Under the pieces are notes generated by a model. The model saw only the letters and a list, made by a program, of their open reading frames with translations, was not told the origin of the DNA and made no database searches. Positions 11,501 through 23,404 of a DNA stretch of 64,000 nucleotides are shown here, one piece after another; positions within the stretch are counted from its first letter, which is position 1; each line of letters starts with the position of its first letter. The DNA comes from Oikopleura dioica (taxonomy: Eukaryota > Chordata > Appendicularia > Copelata > Oikopleuridae), in the NCBI GenBank assembly GCA_907165135.1, contig OU015569.1:12524501-12588500 (forward strand), read 5' to 3'. The translations under genes were made by a program, and so were the position numbers.

Positions 11501-13718
11501 TGTAGATCCACTTGCTTGGTACTATTAGTCGAATGTGTTTGGTATTCAAAAACACAGCTCCCGAAACTGGCGCTGTCCAATTTTCAAAAGAAAAGCCCGT
11601 AAACAACTTCAGCTTGAAGAGCCTGTGCAAACGCAGACATAGACCCAGTCGCCGAGAAAAACTTTCAATCACAAAGAATAAAATCAAAAAAGCAAAATCT
11701 AAAAGTCGTTATTAGAGCGAAAGCCGTACGAAGAGAATGACGATCATGGAAGAAGTCGACGACGAAATATTTGACCTACAATTTGTTGAAGCGAAGCGAA
11801 AGAGTATCATCGTCAGATCTGACAGTTCTCCAGGAGGCTTTTTGTCCAAGGACTCAGACTCGCCAACGACTGATGGAGCTCCTATTCCTCCCAAGGAAGG
11901 CTTTTCAACTGATTCCGATCTTTTGATAAATAGACTTTTTAAAATAGCCTCTTGACGAAAATTGGGAATCCCTAAATTGTCAGTAAAATAGTACAAAAAC
12001 TCCCAAAAATGTCGATTTTCTGGAAGTCACGTACTTTGATTGCCTACGTGACTTTCCCTAATTAACAATTTAGGGAGTAGTCCTGCTTATACATCGACAA
12101 TTTAGGGTAAGAGTCTCTTTTATGATTTATTATGTAAAAGCCAATTTCAAGCCAGAAGAAGCAGTGCCAAAGATAGAAAGCGCACCAGACTTATCTTTCG
12201 GAACTGTAAGCACTTTGCCCTTTCAAAAATTCAAAAAGTAATTCTAGCGAAAAAGCATAATTCACCGCGCCGCTGAAATCAACAACGACCAGCCAAACAA
12301 ACGCGTAGTCCGCCCAAGCGTCCGCAAAACCGTCTCCTTCGACCAGCCCGATTCGGCGCCAAAGAACTGGAACTTCAACCCAGAGGATTTGGCCAGAATC
12401 AAAGAAAAAGGTAAAAATTCGCGGCGTTAAATTTTAACTTGTCAGAAAAATCAATTAGGAGGACTGCTTCTGACTCAGACGTCCCCAAAGAAGGTATAAA
12501 CGCGTGCTTTTTTTCGTGTTACAGTCACTTTTGTGTGTTCAGCCACTTCTTTAAAAAAAAAAACTAGAAACGCGAAAATAATTCTGATAATTTTCAGAAG
12601 AAGCAAAAGAAGCGCAAAAAATCACGGAAAAAGAAGCACCGCAGCTGGACAAATCGCTAGAAGAAGAAGTCGTCATTGATTCAAAACCGGAAAAACTGAC
12701 AATTGCCAAATCAAAGACGCAGACCATTCTAGAGCGAAAATTCCGAGAAAACTTGGCGCAGCATGGCGGGCGAGGGACAATCACTGTCCCCCAAAATATG
12801 CGAAAAATTCATAAAAGTAAGGCAAAAAGAGTGCTTTTTACGAGGATTCAAACTTGCCACTCGTTTGACAAAAAACGGACATATCATTTATAGAAACCGG
12901 GGAGAAGTATAAGATCGACGTGACTGACCGTTTCCAAGTGGATTTCTACCTCGATTCGGAGGGCCAATGTAAGTTCCAAAATCAGTTTAATCCAGTTTAA
13001 TCCGATTTATTTCGTACGTCTCTGATTGGCTTCTGGGCTCGGTAACCTGTGTAGAAAACCTGAGTCAGGGTTTTTAAGTTTTAAAATTCGCGGCTTTTCA
13101 TTTTAAAACTTTAAAACCCTGACTCAGGTTTTCTACACAGGTTGCCCAGCCCAGATTGGCTTACAGAAGAGATACTGGCTTCTGATTGGCCAAAACCCTA
13201 AATTGCGCCCTCTATCTAAGAAAAGTCCAAATAATCTAGTAGTTACAACAGTTACAACTTTTAATCTCTTCAGGCGCTCTGAAATCCGTTGAATGGGTAA
13301 AAGTCAAAGCTGGAGTCGATTTTAAGCAAACTTCTGTCCTTCCCGGCGATCAAATTTTAAGTAAGCACAGTTTTTCTCTTTTCAAAGTTGAGAGAGAAAA
13401 CTAAATTTAGGCATTGACGGCGCTGATTGTCAAGGAAAATCAATGTTTCACATCCGAACAAAGCTGCAAGACCGCAGCAAAGAAAAGTCCACGGAAATCG
13501 AGGTCTTTCACACAAAAAGGACAGTAGGAGACGTTCTGAAACACGCGAACACTGCTGTAACTGAATCTTCTCCTTCGAAACCGAGCCCGAAAGCTGAAAA
13601 GAGCGAAAAGCAAGAGGAAGCAAAGAAAGAATCAACGAAGGCGAGTTCGGCGGCTCATCCCTCCTCGACTGCCGCGGACAAAGCAAATCCAGTGAAGCCA
13701 TTAGCCACAGCCTTTTGA
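8507..13718 (+). CDS. Harmonin-like (USH1C-type) PDZ scaffold protein
   Basis: Multi-exon scaffold protein. Exon 1 starts at ATG 8507 (MALDFQKLSKDD). A helical N-terminal region (to ~9700) precedes PDZ1 (FSLAGG..., KLQIGDQILS then VNKYSLDK across an intron). PDZ2 (10130-10308 and from ~10586) is introduced by GYYPVIES...VRWEFN, which resembles the human harmonin linker GLIPVKSS...LTWQYV, and contains IKPGAVA-like and GLKVGDKIERLDG motifs. A charged, Lys/Glu-rich middle follows, then a third PDZ (LPGDQILSIDGADCQGKS) split at ~13360/13410, and a Ser/Pro/Lys tail ending at TGA 13716-13718. Harmonin organises membrane complexes in microvilli and stereocilia. Most introns are GT-AG; 9866-9942 fits best as GA-AG. 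The acceptor before 10586 and the exon chain at 11500-11950 are unresolved. Several introns host repeats. Confidence 0.6.
8577..9256. repeat. Palindrome of palindromes in harmonin-like intron 1
   Basis: Within the intron, 8620-8885 and 8918-9150 are inverted copies of each other, and each half is itself a fold-back (ends GGTTTTAGGGGATAG / CTATCCCCTAAAACC with ATCATAAATACC inside). The whole 680-bp stretch is flanked by the direct repeat CCAGGAAA (8569-8576 and 9257-9264), which could be an 8-bp target duplication, although no inverted repeat lies directly next to it. Confidence 0.6.
9866..9942 (+). other. Probable GA-AG intron in the harmonin-like gene
   Basis: Joining exon end ...CTTTCAG to exon start TCAATAAATAC restores the PDZ sequence GDQILSVN without extra residues. 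The intron then begins GAATCGG and ends CTAAG. A GT site six bases downstream would keep the frame but insert Gly-Ile. Confidence 0.5.
11102..11520. repeat. Two diverged GC-rich tandem units with TTAGGG motifs
   Basis: Two ~240-bp units start with GTAGCGGG (11102 and ~11346) and end in CTACTGTA. They are rich in TTAGGG/GGTTAGG and G-runs, unlike the A/T-rich surroundings, and lie in an intron of the harmonin-like gene. GGTTCGAATCGAACC at ~11299 resembles a tRNA B box but no tRNA fold is present. Confidence 0.6.
13033..13154. repeat. hAT-like MITE, family CTGGGCTCGG, with perfect 8-bp TSD
   Basis: 122-bp element with ends CTGGGCTCGGTAACCTGTG and the inverted counterpart ending GCCCAG. It is flanked by the direct repeat ATTGGCTT at 13025-13032 and 13155-13162. 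It lies in a harmonin-like intron upstream of the exon starting GCGCTCTG. This copy defines the family boundaries. Confidence 0.85.
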
Positions 13719-14104
13719 AGAAGAAAAGAAGCATCGAAAAGATTTTTCTCGGCCCTGTCTACTTGAATACTTTTCAATAAAATTAACAATCACTGTAAAT
13801 AAACTCACACAATAAAACATTACTCTTCCTACTGTAAACTGCTATTAAGGACCGCAGCCCCCCCCCCACCATTTTCAGAAAAACAATAAATTTTCAGTAA
13901 ACGGTGCTTTCTCTAAAATGCAAATGCGAAGTGTCCCAAATCTACAGTCTGAATTCAGCGCCCGCCTTTTTTTGTCTGATTGCGCCAATTTTTTCAGTCT
14001 AGCTCAAACTGAAAAAGAATAAGAACTAACTATCGGCAGATTTTTGGTCGAATTTATGATCTTTCTCGTCAAATTTTCCACATGACTAGAGTTGAAAATT
14101 TTGT

Positions 14105-14490
14105 GAGCTAGCTGAGCTGAGCTAGCTGAGCAACAGCTCAGCTCAGCAATTTGGAGATGAGGGTCAGCTCAGCTAAATTTTGACCTCAGCTCAGCTAGCT
14201 CAGCTCAATGGTTCTTCGAAAAGAGCCAGCTCAGCTCAGCTAGCTCAATTTTGACCTCAGCTCAGCTAGCTCAGCTCAGCTCAGTCTATTGAGCTGATCG
14301 AACCAATTTTGATTGTCTATTTTTCAAAATCAGCTCTTTCAGCTCAGCTCAGTTTGAGAAATCGTCAGCTCAGCTCAGCTCAAAAATCATCAGATAAGCC
14401 CCAGCTAATTTCAATTATTTTGAAAAAACCCAGCTCAGCTCAGTTGTTTTTAAAAGAGGCCAGCTCGGCTCAATTTAAACCTTAGCTCAG
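14105..14490. repeat. AGCTC/CAGCT low-complexity repeat tract
   Basis: Irregular clusters of GCTGAGCTAG and AGCTCAGCTC, interrupted by A/T-rich spacers. The motif is nearly self-complementary, so the tract can form many small hairpins. No coding meaning seen. Confidence 0.8.
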
Positions 14491-15052
14491 CTTAGAAAAA
14501 ATTTTCATAAATTTGCAACTCTGCACATGATTGTTAAGCAATGATTTATTCCTTCATATCAAGAATACGCCAGAATAAGAACAACTGCTGGAAACTCTTG
14601 TTTTTCTTGGCAAGCTATTTTTCGAAAAACGGCATCGATCAAACTTACGAGTTGTGAGCTTCGGAAGTCATCGCGCAATGTCAAGCCCGTGTCTCCGAGA
14701 TTTTGATATCGTAAATAGTATTTTGGAGCGTAGAAAATAAAATAAAAAAGAAGAACTGCGGAGGAATAAAATGAGAAAGGGAATTAATAGACAGCGCATT
14801 TCGACGATTTTGGAAGATCCAGTCATTGAGTAAGCAACAATTTATTTTGTCAAAAAGGCGGTTTACAGTTATTGCTTCTCGTAAATCAGCTTTTATGAAG
14901 TCTACTCCCTTAACTTAAAAGTCTATTAACTGGGCTCGGCGAAAAATCTGAGTTCTAGAAAAGGTCTTCAAAGAGCTTCAATTATCTTTGTAGCGGCTTT
15001 TTTTTAAAGAAGCCGCAAAGCGGCTTCGCCAAACTCACCATTTCAATCTATT

Positions 15053-15400
15053 TAAGGACCCCCCCGTCAACAACTTTCCTAAGAAAAATCGAAAATTTCA
15101 AAACAGCCATATTTTTGCTTCTTAGTGTGCCTGGAAGTTTAATACATCATAAAAACATGTTCGGCGCACTTCTTGACCAAAAAAAATCTAAAATTTTAGC
15201 AAAATTGGGACTTTTTCGTCATTTTTCTTCAAAAAGTCCAATTTTCAAACGCGATTTTGAGGGTGTTAGAGTCGAGATAGACCCCCAAAAAATGAAGCCT
15301 CAAAATCGTTTTTTGACCCGTAGAATACATTTCCGGGGTTGAAATTTTGAAATTCCGAAAATAATTTTTTCGAAAAGTGTTGACGGGGGGGTCCTTAAGG
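15053..15400. repeat. Fold-back element with GGACCCCCCCGTCAACA ends
   Basis: Inverted ends TTAAGGACCCCCCCGTCAAC (left) and its complement (right, ending GGGTCCTTAA) enclose ~350 bp. The 75-codon open frame inside (15115-15342) has no recognised features and is probably incidental. Confidence 0.65.
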
Positions 15401-15867
15401 GGGTCAAAAATAAAGATTTTTTTAACCAAGATAGCCAAAAAATCCCATTATACCCCCGCCCCCTTAAAATTCTCGCAAAGTTCCTTTGCGGCTTTATTTA
15501 GAAAAAAAGCCGCTATGCTAGCCTCTCCTCAACCCTAATTCAGGTTTACTTCAGATGTTACCTAAACGCCTCTATATCCTTATTTATCGACAATTTGCGA
15601 GGAAAAGTGATGGACTGAGTTATTTGATTAGAGCCCTAGAATGTGCTCAAGCGCATTTGATCCGTCCACTCGTGTAAAAACTGAACAAAAGTGGCGACCG
15701 GTTTCATCGCCGCCGGAGCAAACAATTCCATTCTTTCACGGGAGATTCACATAAATGAGATATCAATGGGGAGTAAGCGCGTCATTTGAAACACACCAAA
15801 GCCAAATTTTTTTATATTTTAAATTTATCTCGACTCGAGAGCTCTGAGAAAGGGAGAGAAAAAAGAG

Positions 15868-18800
15868 ATGGCACCGAGTAGCAAACCAAAGAAAAAGTAA
15901 GTTAAAGTTCAGACTCTGATGAGTTAGATCAGTTTCTTTATCGAAATTTTAATAAACTAAGGGACTCTCCTTCATAAAAAATTGGGGTCCTAAAGATCCC
16001 TCTGGGAGGTGCCCATTTTAACGGACCTCGAATTCCTCAAAAGGGTCCCAATTTTAACGGATTTTCTGGCCAAGGAAAATTCGCTAAAAAGAGTTCCTTT
16101 CTTAGGAATGTAAAATCCGTTAAAACGGTTACCTTCTAGGCTCGGCAACCTGTGTCGAAAACTTGAGTCAAGTTCTGAAGAGCTAAAATGAAAAGCTGCG
16201 TAGCGGCTTTTTAAAAACGAAGCCGCAAAGCGGCTTCGCCAGTGTTTAAAAAATAGAAGTGATTGACGCAACGAGGCTTCGTCTTTAAAAAACCGCCACG
16301 CGGCTTTTCATTTTAGCTCTTCAGAATCCGACTCAGGTTTTCCACACAGGTTGCCGAGCCCAGGTTACCCCCTGATGGAATTTTCTCGGTAAAAAGAGGA
16401 CCTACTTATTGCTATTTTTTTTTTGAAAACTGGGAAACCAAAAATATGGCTCCAAAAATGTCTAAAATGAGAAATTAGAGCTCGGGAAAACATTTCAAAG
16501 GGAAGACCTTACTACCTTCTCAATTATTATTGATCGCTTGTCTGGGACAATCAGGAAGACATGGAAGAATTTACTCTTCTTCTTGTCGATGATTGATTGT
16601 AATAAAAACGAAGATGTCACGCTAGAGTAGAGTACGAATCATCTGTGTGTGGCAAGAGCGAGACAATAGCATTCCATTCTCCTGGCGAAAGTCAAATAGA
16701 CATCATCTTCGAATGGCCGGACGCATTCACCCTTTTCGTCTTACTATGCGCTAAGTACTAAAAAAGAGTGGTGGAATTCTTGTCTCTCTAGCTCGAGTCG
16801 CTGGCGGGTGAACATTAAAGAGAGTGACTCAGCCATAAATTTTATTAGATTTCGGCACTTAAAAAAGTTCAATTCCCAACGCACCAAAAAACTATCATCA
16901 TTATTCGCGCCAATTCGGGCGATTTCAAATATTTCGATCATTTTCGACCACCATACGTATTTGAGAGAGACATTTCCAAGTCCTGTTCTTTTTCTTTAAA
17001 CGAAACGAGCACAAGGTCCGCATAACTCGAATGAGAAAGAGAGAGGGCAGATCTTACCGGCAGCGGTGCGGTCGTAAAAAGCTTCAAAAAATTTCCTCGA
17101 CGAAACACGCTCTCAACGATAATTGTCCAGGGCCAGGAGTCGAGAGGAGAACCAGTCCTGCCAGAGAATTTAAAAGTCGAAGCCTCCTTCTTTTTCCCCT
17201 GAGCCTTCTTTCTTTCCACTTTTACTACCACCTTCAATAGTGGTAGATTTATCTTGAAATCAACGAGGAGAATCAACAAACTTTTCTTACAGTAGTTACT
17301 GTAATTCAAGCAGCTGGACTGTAAATCGATGATTCAGCGTCTTTATTAAATAGCTCTTTCAGCTATTAGTAGTTTATCGTTATTTTCGGTTTTATTGGTT
17401 CACCCCAAAAACGCCGTGTACGCTCAACATTTTTTTACGATTTATCGTTAGTAAGAGACCTAAGGACCCGAACTCGTAACTTGACTTTTTTCCTCCATCT
17501 TCGTTTTTCCCCTTTCTCGCCTTTTTTGACAAGTTTTGAAACTGGTCTCGGCAACCTGTTTAGAAAACCTGAGTCAGATTTTCGTGAAAAAGCTAAAATG
17601 AAAAGCTGTTTTTTAAAAACGAAGCCGCAAAGCATTGGCATTGCAATCTTTTGAAAATTCTAAGAAAGCGGCTTTTTTGCGGCTTTGTTTTTAGAAAAAA
17701 GCCGCGGCTTTTCATTTCAGCTTTTTCAGGAAAAGCTGACTCAGGTTTTCCACTCAGGTTTCCGAGGCCAGTTTTAAAGTTCTTCGTGTTTTCAGAGGGA
17801 TGGCATCGACAACGGTACAACAGTTGAGGAATGACCTCGAAGAATGCAAGGCCGAGGTCGGCAAGATGGAGGAGATCGTCCGGAACATCAACACGGCGAT
17901 TTCCAAGGCCGAGTCTTTGAAGATCGAGAACGAAACGATGACCCACCTGCGCGAGCAAAAAGCCCAGCTCGTCAAGGACATCGACAACTACAAGCACATG
18001 TTGCAGGAAGCAGAAGATCTCAAGAAATCCTGGGACAAGGTAATCAACAAGAGTGTTATTACAGTAAACGAATAGTCTCGCTTTCGTTTTTTTTTTTGTT
18101 TTGAAGCTCGATTTTGAATGGTTTTTCAACTTCACGGTCAAAAGAGCTTGAAAAGAAAGAGAGAGATGGAGTCACGCGCTCGTTGAACCCGGCGCCGAAA
18201 AGCACTAGAATGGTATTTTTAAGAATGACACTGCCATGCAAACGATCGACCACGACCGCCAATTCCAAGATGGAGCCAATCGCTTCGAAATCCACGTCAG
18301 CAACCTTGAAAACATGGACAAGAAGCTTATTTCTCCTGCCAAGGCCGAGCAGGACCGCATTTCTTTCCGAAGAATGGAGGTAAAACTTGATTCTTAGCCC
18401 ATTAATCCATTAACTTAACCCTAACCCAAAAGAGGCTCTATGAAAATCCAGCTGAAAATCTTACCCTAACCTTGCCAAAATCCATTTATTCCCTCCCCTT
18501 AAAAAATCAAATTCGAGCCCTCGAAAATTCCCCAAAAGATTTGATTTTTCGAAGCACGCATCAAATAAACTACACCGGAGCCTAGAAATTCCGGTGACAA
18601 GACAAGTTATCCACCCGTTATTGTCGCCAAAATGAGCTTGGGTCATAAACTCACTCGTACCGTACCACACGAGACAGCAGGGACTATAAATTCCTTTACT
18701 AAACGAAAAGCCACCATCATCCGAGCTTTTCTTCAGAACAACGATGCTTTAGCGCGTCTTTTTGTCTTTTATACTTGAATTTTTTTGTTGTTTAGTTTTC

Positions 18801-21693
18801 AAATTAAAATGAAATTTTTCATGCCCACATTTATCTAGTTGGCTGGTATTAATACTGTAGAAATGCAAAGATAACCCTAAACCTAACCCTAACCCTAGCC
18901 CAAACCCCAATCAAGAATAGGATAAGAATTCTAAATTCTTATTGGCTGACAGACAAAATACCGCCTTCTTATTGGTGAAAATCCCCATGCACCATCTCCT
19001 AAAATCAGAGCCTTTTTCCTCTATTTTCTTATGAACAAGAACTCTTATCGACGAATTCTAGTCTGATGGAGTTATCAATGACTTGCCAATTGTTTTCGAA
19101 TTTGGTCTCTTGGCCCGACACCAGATGGGCGGCTGGGAAGTTACCGAAGATCAGAAGAAGGACGACTACTTTTCCTTTACTTTCCGAGTAAGTTAATTTG
19201 CAGAGTAAAATTGTTAAATGAAAATAATTCCAGTGGGACGAAGACAACGCCACGAAGGAACAAAAGGATGATCTCGAATCGCTCAGAATCAAAGCCACCT
19301 CGATCGTGATTCTTTACGACGAAGCGACCAACTCCATCGTTAATTTTGACGTTGAGCCCGGCTTCGAGCATCAGTGGGGTTATGGCCGACAGCGATTCTT
19401 GCAGCAGTCTGTTCTTCGAAGTAATTCAGCTCGCTCAAAACTAAGCTATAATTCTTGATTTCAGAAAACTCCCAAGCCGTCTTCGCCAAAGCAATCCTGA
19501 AAGACTGGTCGGAACAGCACGAATATGAGCTCGGCAAGTTGACCATTTCGCTGCTCAAGGACTCGAAGAATCAAAGATCTGACACTCTTGAGCTCGTTAA
19601 ACTGATCACCCAGATGGCCGAAAAAGAACAAGTGTGGCAAGAACAAAAGGTAATCTCAGTTTTATATTCTATTAGTGGTTGAGAGTTTTAACCTATTGGC
19701 GTAGTATTTTTAACACGTGTGTACGTTGGTTAACCCGTTTTCATTTCAGATCGAGGCCGAGAAGAACACACTTCTTTTGGAAAGTCAGATCCAGCAGCTC
19801 ACTCTTGAGCGAGACACCCTTAAGTTGCAGATGACTTCGCTGGAGACATCGCTGACTGCGATCAAGACCGAGCTCGCAACTCTCCAAGAAGAAGCAGCCC
19901 AGACTCCATGCGGCAACGACGGCATCAAGGGTGGCGATACTGGCTCCAACCAAATCCAGCCAGATTTGCAAAAGAAGGTTGACAAGCTCACAGAAGAGCT
20001 CGAAGCAGTCAAAGCCGCCAAGGAGGCCCAAGCCGCCGATCTTCAGTCCCAAATCGACGAGCTCACCAAGCAACTGGCCGCCAAAGACGCCGAAATCTGC
20101 GTCGCCAACGACAAACTCGCCGAGCTCCAAAACAAAATCGAAACCTTCGAGAGCCAGGTCGACACGCTCACCTGTCAAGTCAACGATCTCACCAAGAAAC
20201 TGGCCGACTGCGAGGGCGAAAAACAGAAGCTGTCCGATGTGCTTGATATTGTCGAGCAGAATGTGGCGACGCTCACGGCTCTTGTCGAAGAGCTCAAAAA
20301 AGGTAACTACAACATCATGGCTTTTAAAATTAACCATTTTTACAGAGAACGAAGCACTCAAAGCAGAGCTCGAAGCAGTCAAAAAAGCCGCCGAGGACGC
20401 CGCAGCCGCCGCTGCTGCCGAAAAGGCCGAGCTGGAATCAAAGGTGTGCACTCTTGAAGCGGAGCTGACAACTGCCAAAGAAGAAATCACTCGACAAGAG
20501 GCCGAAATCGCCAATTTAGATGGTAAGGCTTTATTCGCTGCTCGCCGCCGCTTTTTGAAAATGGCGCCATTTTCTAAACTAACTCTAACTCTGTTTTTTA
20601 TCAGGCATTGCTTACAAATATTGCGAAGACGCGAAAGCCCGCACCGACGATTTCAACCAGGCGGCGGCGCAATTGGCCTCGGCCAAGGAAGCGCAAGATG
20701 CTCAGAAGCTCGAGATCCAGAAAGCTATCGATATTCTCCAAGCCTGCCTTGTAAGAAAACTAACTTCCACTACCAAATAAACTAATTCGATCCCTATTTA
20801 CAGGCACAGCCTGATATCGCCGTCCCTTCTCCCGTCGAAAATAATGTTGATTGCACGCAATACAAGGATACTGTAGTACCACCGCCTCAGCCAGAGAAAA
20901 AGCCCGAGCCTGAGCCGGATGTAATTGTAGCTGAACCTGAGCCAGCCCCTGAGCCAGAACCAACTGTTGTTGAGGAGCCTAAGCAAGAAGCAGCCTGCTC
21001 GTCATCGTCTTCTTCTTCGTCTTCCTCCTCGTCATCGGACTCATCGGACAACGAATCTGTTGTTGATAATGGATATGTCGAGCCTCCAGGTAATTTAACC
21101 GCCGAACTATAAAATACCTGTAATATAAGCTGAGTTAGGGTTAGGGCTAGGCTCTAATTGGTAGGGTCAGGGTATTTAGTGACTTTCAACCAATCAGAGA
21201 CCAGATAGTCTCGGACACCCAATCAAATACCATATTTTCGTGATAGCGAATTAGCAACCTATTTTGGCCTTGATAGCCAATCACGTGCACCCATAAATAT
21301 CCCTATTGTTCAGTCCTTACTTTAGTTGATAAGGTCGTTGCTAAAGTCATTTAGTCGTCGATGAAGACATGATCATTGCCGAAAAAGTGAAAGATGCCCC
21401 AAAGCCACAGTTTTTCCCACCAAAAACGGAAGATAAAAACCCCGTCGTTCCAGAGCAACAGGCTGCTCAAAAGTCTCCACCAGCTTCACCGTAAGTTCGT
21501 CCAAGCTGTTCCTCTGATGATCACTCTTTTCAGGACTCAGGCGCAAAGCACGGAAATTCCCTTGGATCGACAATCGCTGAGCTCAGTGGGATCAAAGAAG
21601 AAGCAAAAGAAGCTCAACCCGGTCCTGCGAGCTCTCGGCTGCTTCGGCAAAAACTCGTGGGGGGAAAAAGACAAAACAGTTGCCAAGGATTAA
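15868..21693 (+). CDS. Coiled-coil protein with Pro/Glu-rich and polyserine tail
   Basis: Not recognised as a known family. A 29-nt first exon (MAPSSKPKKK, 15868-15896, donor GTAAGTT) joins in frame to 17796 across a 1.9-kb intron; alternatively translation starts at ATG 17800, just after a TTTTCAG acceptor. Exons at 17796-18039, 18224-18379 and 19062 to ~19440 encode a coiled coil and a globular region rich in Trp, Asp and Phe; exons from ~19466 to 20720 encode a long Glu/Lys/Leu/Ala coiled coil with several Cys. The tail has PEPEPEP repeats, a run of about 13 serines (~20997-21040) and a basic C-terminus (KKKQKKLNP). Introns are short and GT-AG except the first. A cytoskeletal or structural role is inferred only from the coiled coil. 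The 3' half is duplicated in inverted orientation at 23405-25142. Confidence 0.7.
16136..16363. repeat. MITE of the CTGGGCTCGG family
   Basis: 228 bp with ends CTAGGCTCGGCAACCTGTG and GGTTGCCGAGCCCAG. Flanks GTTACCTT (16128-16135) and GTTACCCC (16364-16371) are a probable diverged 8-bp target duplication. The interior carries the AGCCGCAAAGCGGCTTC hairpin shared by longer family members. Confidence 0.75.
17542..17771. repeat. MITE of the CTGGGCTCGG family
   Basis: 230 bp, ends CTGGTCTCGGCAACCTG and CAGGTTTCCGAGGCCAG, 24 bp upstream of the acceptor at 17795. Flanks TTTTGAAA and TTTTAAAG may be a decayed target duplication. Confidence 0.7.
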
Positions 21694-21976
21694 ATTGAAT
21701 TAATTCCAGCGGTTTAATCGTTTTCATCTTTTTTTAAACAAATGACCCTCGACTGTAAAAAGAAAACACGGCCTGTTTTACTATATCCTCTCTTCCCAAC
21801 TCAACTCAAAGAAAAAATACTCCCCTTCAACAATCCTCCCTCATTTGAGCCCATAAGAATCATTTCCTCCTTTCATTTCCTTAAAATTATAATTTTTAAT
21901 TAGCCTCAAATTATTCCCTTCCACTTTTAGAAATATTTTACTGTTCTCTTCTTTCATTTCAATTTTTCAATTTTTG
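20069..21976. repeat. Left arm of a large inverted duplication
   Basis: This segment, covering the coiled-coil exons from TKQLAAK to the stop and about 280 bp of 3' flank, recurs in reverse orientation at 23405-25142. Exons and introns are both conserved; the other arm lacks ~170 bp of the Pro/Glu-rich exon and has scattered substitutions, so the two arms are not merely one sequence read twice. Confidence 0.85.
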
Positions 21977-22335
21977 CAATTAACAATTTTTAATTTTCAA
22001 ATTTTAAAAGTTTAAAATTTCCAGAGCAGCATACTTTTTACACTCCAACAAGGAGTCTTCAACGAAAAATAATAATAATGAAATAATCATCTGTACAAAC
22101 AAGTCACTACTATCTAATAAAAAACATTAAAAATATAGATTTATTGATACTGGGAAAAGAGCAGAGCAGGCCTTACTGTATCATTGAATACGTTAGAATC
22201 ACAGAAACCGCCGATTAGTTTCAATTAGTCACGCAGGTGCATTCCCTTCCTTTTTCGACTCTTTTCAAGCTCGAAATTCCTCGGTTTTGATTTTTTTTAA
22301 CTTTTGAGAGATTTTGAAAACAAGGAAAAAAGAGG
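21694..22335. other. 3' flank of coiled-coil gene and A/T-rich spacer
   Basis: Homology to the inverted arm ends near 21976. The remainder is A/T-rich with no recognisable exon. Confidence 0.6.
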
Positions 22336-23238
22336 ATGTGCTGGAGCTGCTCGACCAATTCAAATATTCTCATTTTGTCGGTTTCTTCCATGTTCATGCA
22401 TCTCGGAGTTTTCTTGTTTATTACTGGAACGAATCAGGAAAGAGTTGAATTTTTTATTCCGCAAAATTTTTATTACTGTTTTAGCGACACAGGTTCCTGT
22501 TTCAAACAAACAGGTTTCGGGTTCGTTCAAACAGGACCCTGTTTCAGAGATACAGGCCTCTTATCAGGGCTTCCATTGCGAAAGAAAACGGGCCCCCTGT
22601 TGAGAACCTTGATAAGAAGCCTGTGAGCCTGAGTCAGGAATCTGTTTGTACGAAACAGATACCTGTTTGACTGAAACAGGACTCTGTAAGCATGGGACAG
22701 GAGCCTATTTGCCTGAGAAAAAATGAACGGAATACCATATGTAGAATTTTCAACAGCACGAAAATTGCCAGAAATTTCCGCAAGAAACCCTTATTTCTTT
22801 GAAATTTACGACCGAAAGCTAAAAATCACTCTTTTCAAAGCTCGACTCCATGGAATACTATTATTTCCTCCCTTCAATCGTCGAATCCCTCGCATCAATT
22901 TTATTGATTTCACACACTTTCTTCGAATTTGAAAAATTCCTCCAGGAAAAAGGAGCAAACTCAAAATGAGAATTGGCAACAAAACTTTTCTCACGCGCGC
23001 GCATTTTTCTCATCATGTCTTTTTTCTTCTCAAAATTGGAAATGATCCTTTTGAACAGTTTATGGTCTTGTTCTCTGTGCTCGGATCTGGAGCTACTATT
23101 GGCTTGACACTGTATTTGATTGTTGTCTTTACTCGTGCCTTTGGAGTTGGCTTCATTTTTATGTTCACTGCTTCTGCCGGCTATATTCTCATGGCCTTGT
23201 TTTTGGTAAGACATTGTTCTTCAGGGCCTGAATATTGA
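22336..23238 (+). CDS. Possible small multi-pass membrane protein (weak)
   Basis: Two hydrophobic open segments lie between the inverted arms. The first (from ATG 22336, MCWSCSTNSNILILSVSS) contains one membrane segment and an aromatic-rich loop; the second (~23056-23207, FMVLFSVLGSGATIGLTLYL) contains two likely membrane segments and ends at a possible donor GTAAGAC. The sequence between them (22488-22712) is repetitive and would be an intron. Splice sites are not certain, no family was recognised, and this may not be one gene. Confidence 0.3.
22488..22712. repeat. Cluster of ACAGG...CCTGTTT short palindromes
   Basis: About ten occurrences of ACAGG or CCTGTTT spaced 10-30 bp apart, several as complete inverted pairs, within 225 bp. 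It looks like a small hairpin-rich repeat with unknown origin. Confidence 0.6.
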
Positions 23239-23404
23239 GCGATACCCCCTTAAAATTGAGGAATTTAGATAACGATTTCTATCTCCAGAACTGCATTTGC
23301 TTTCATGTTATGAAGAGAGGCTTTTGATAATCGAATTGCTGTACAAACAAAATTGTTATTACCGACTGGAATAAAGTTTATTTTAACAAAGATGAAAGCT
23401 TGAA

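Larger units (their letters stand above)
13719..15867. other. Repeat-rich spacer; possible small exon near 14771
   Basis: Contains the CAGCTC satellite (14105-14490) and a fold-back (15053-15400). ATG 14771 opens a 20-residue frame followed by a donor-like GAGTAAGC, possibly a 5' exon, but no partner exon was found. A degenerate piece of the CTGGGCTCGG family lies near 14932. Confidence 0.5.

Noticed and set aside
19741-20514. 257-codon minus-strand open frame antisense to the coiled-coil exons
   Set aside because: It is a shadow of the sense frame; the sense exons have correct splice sites and coiled-coil periodicity.
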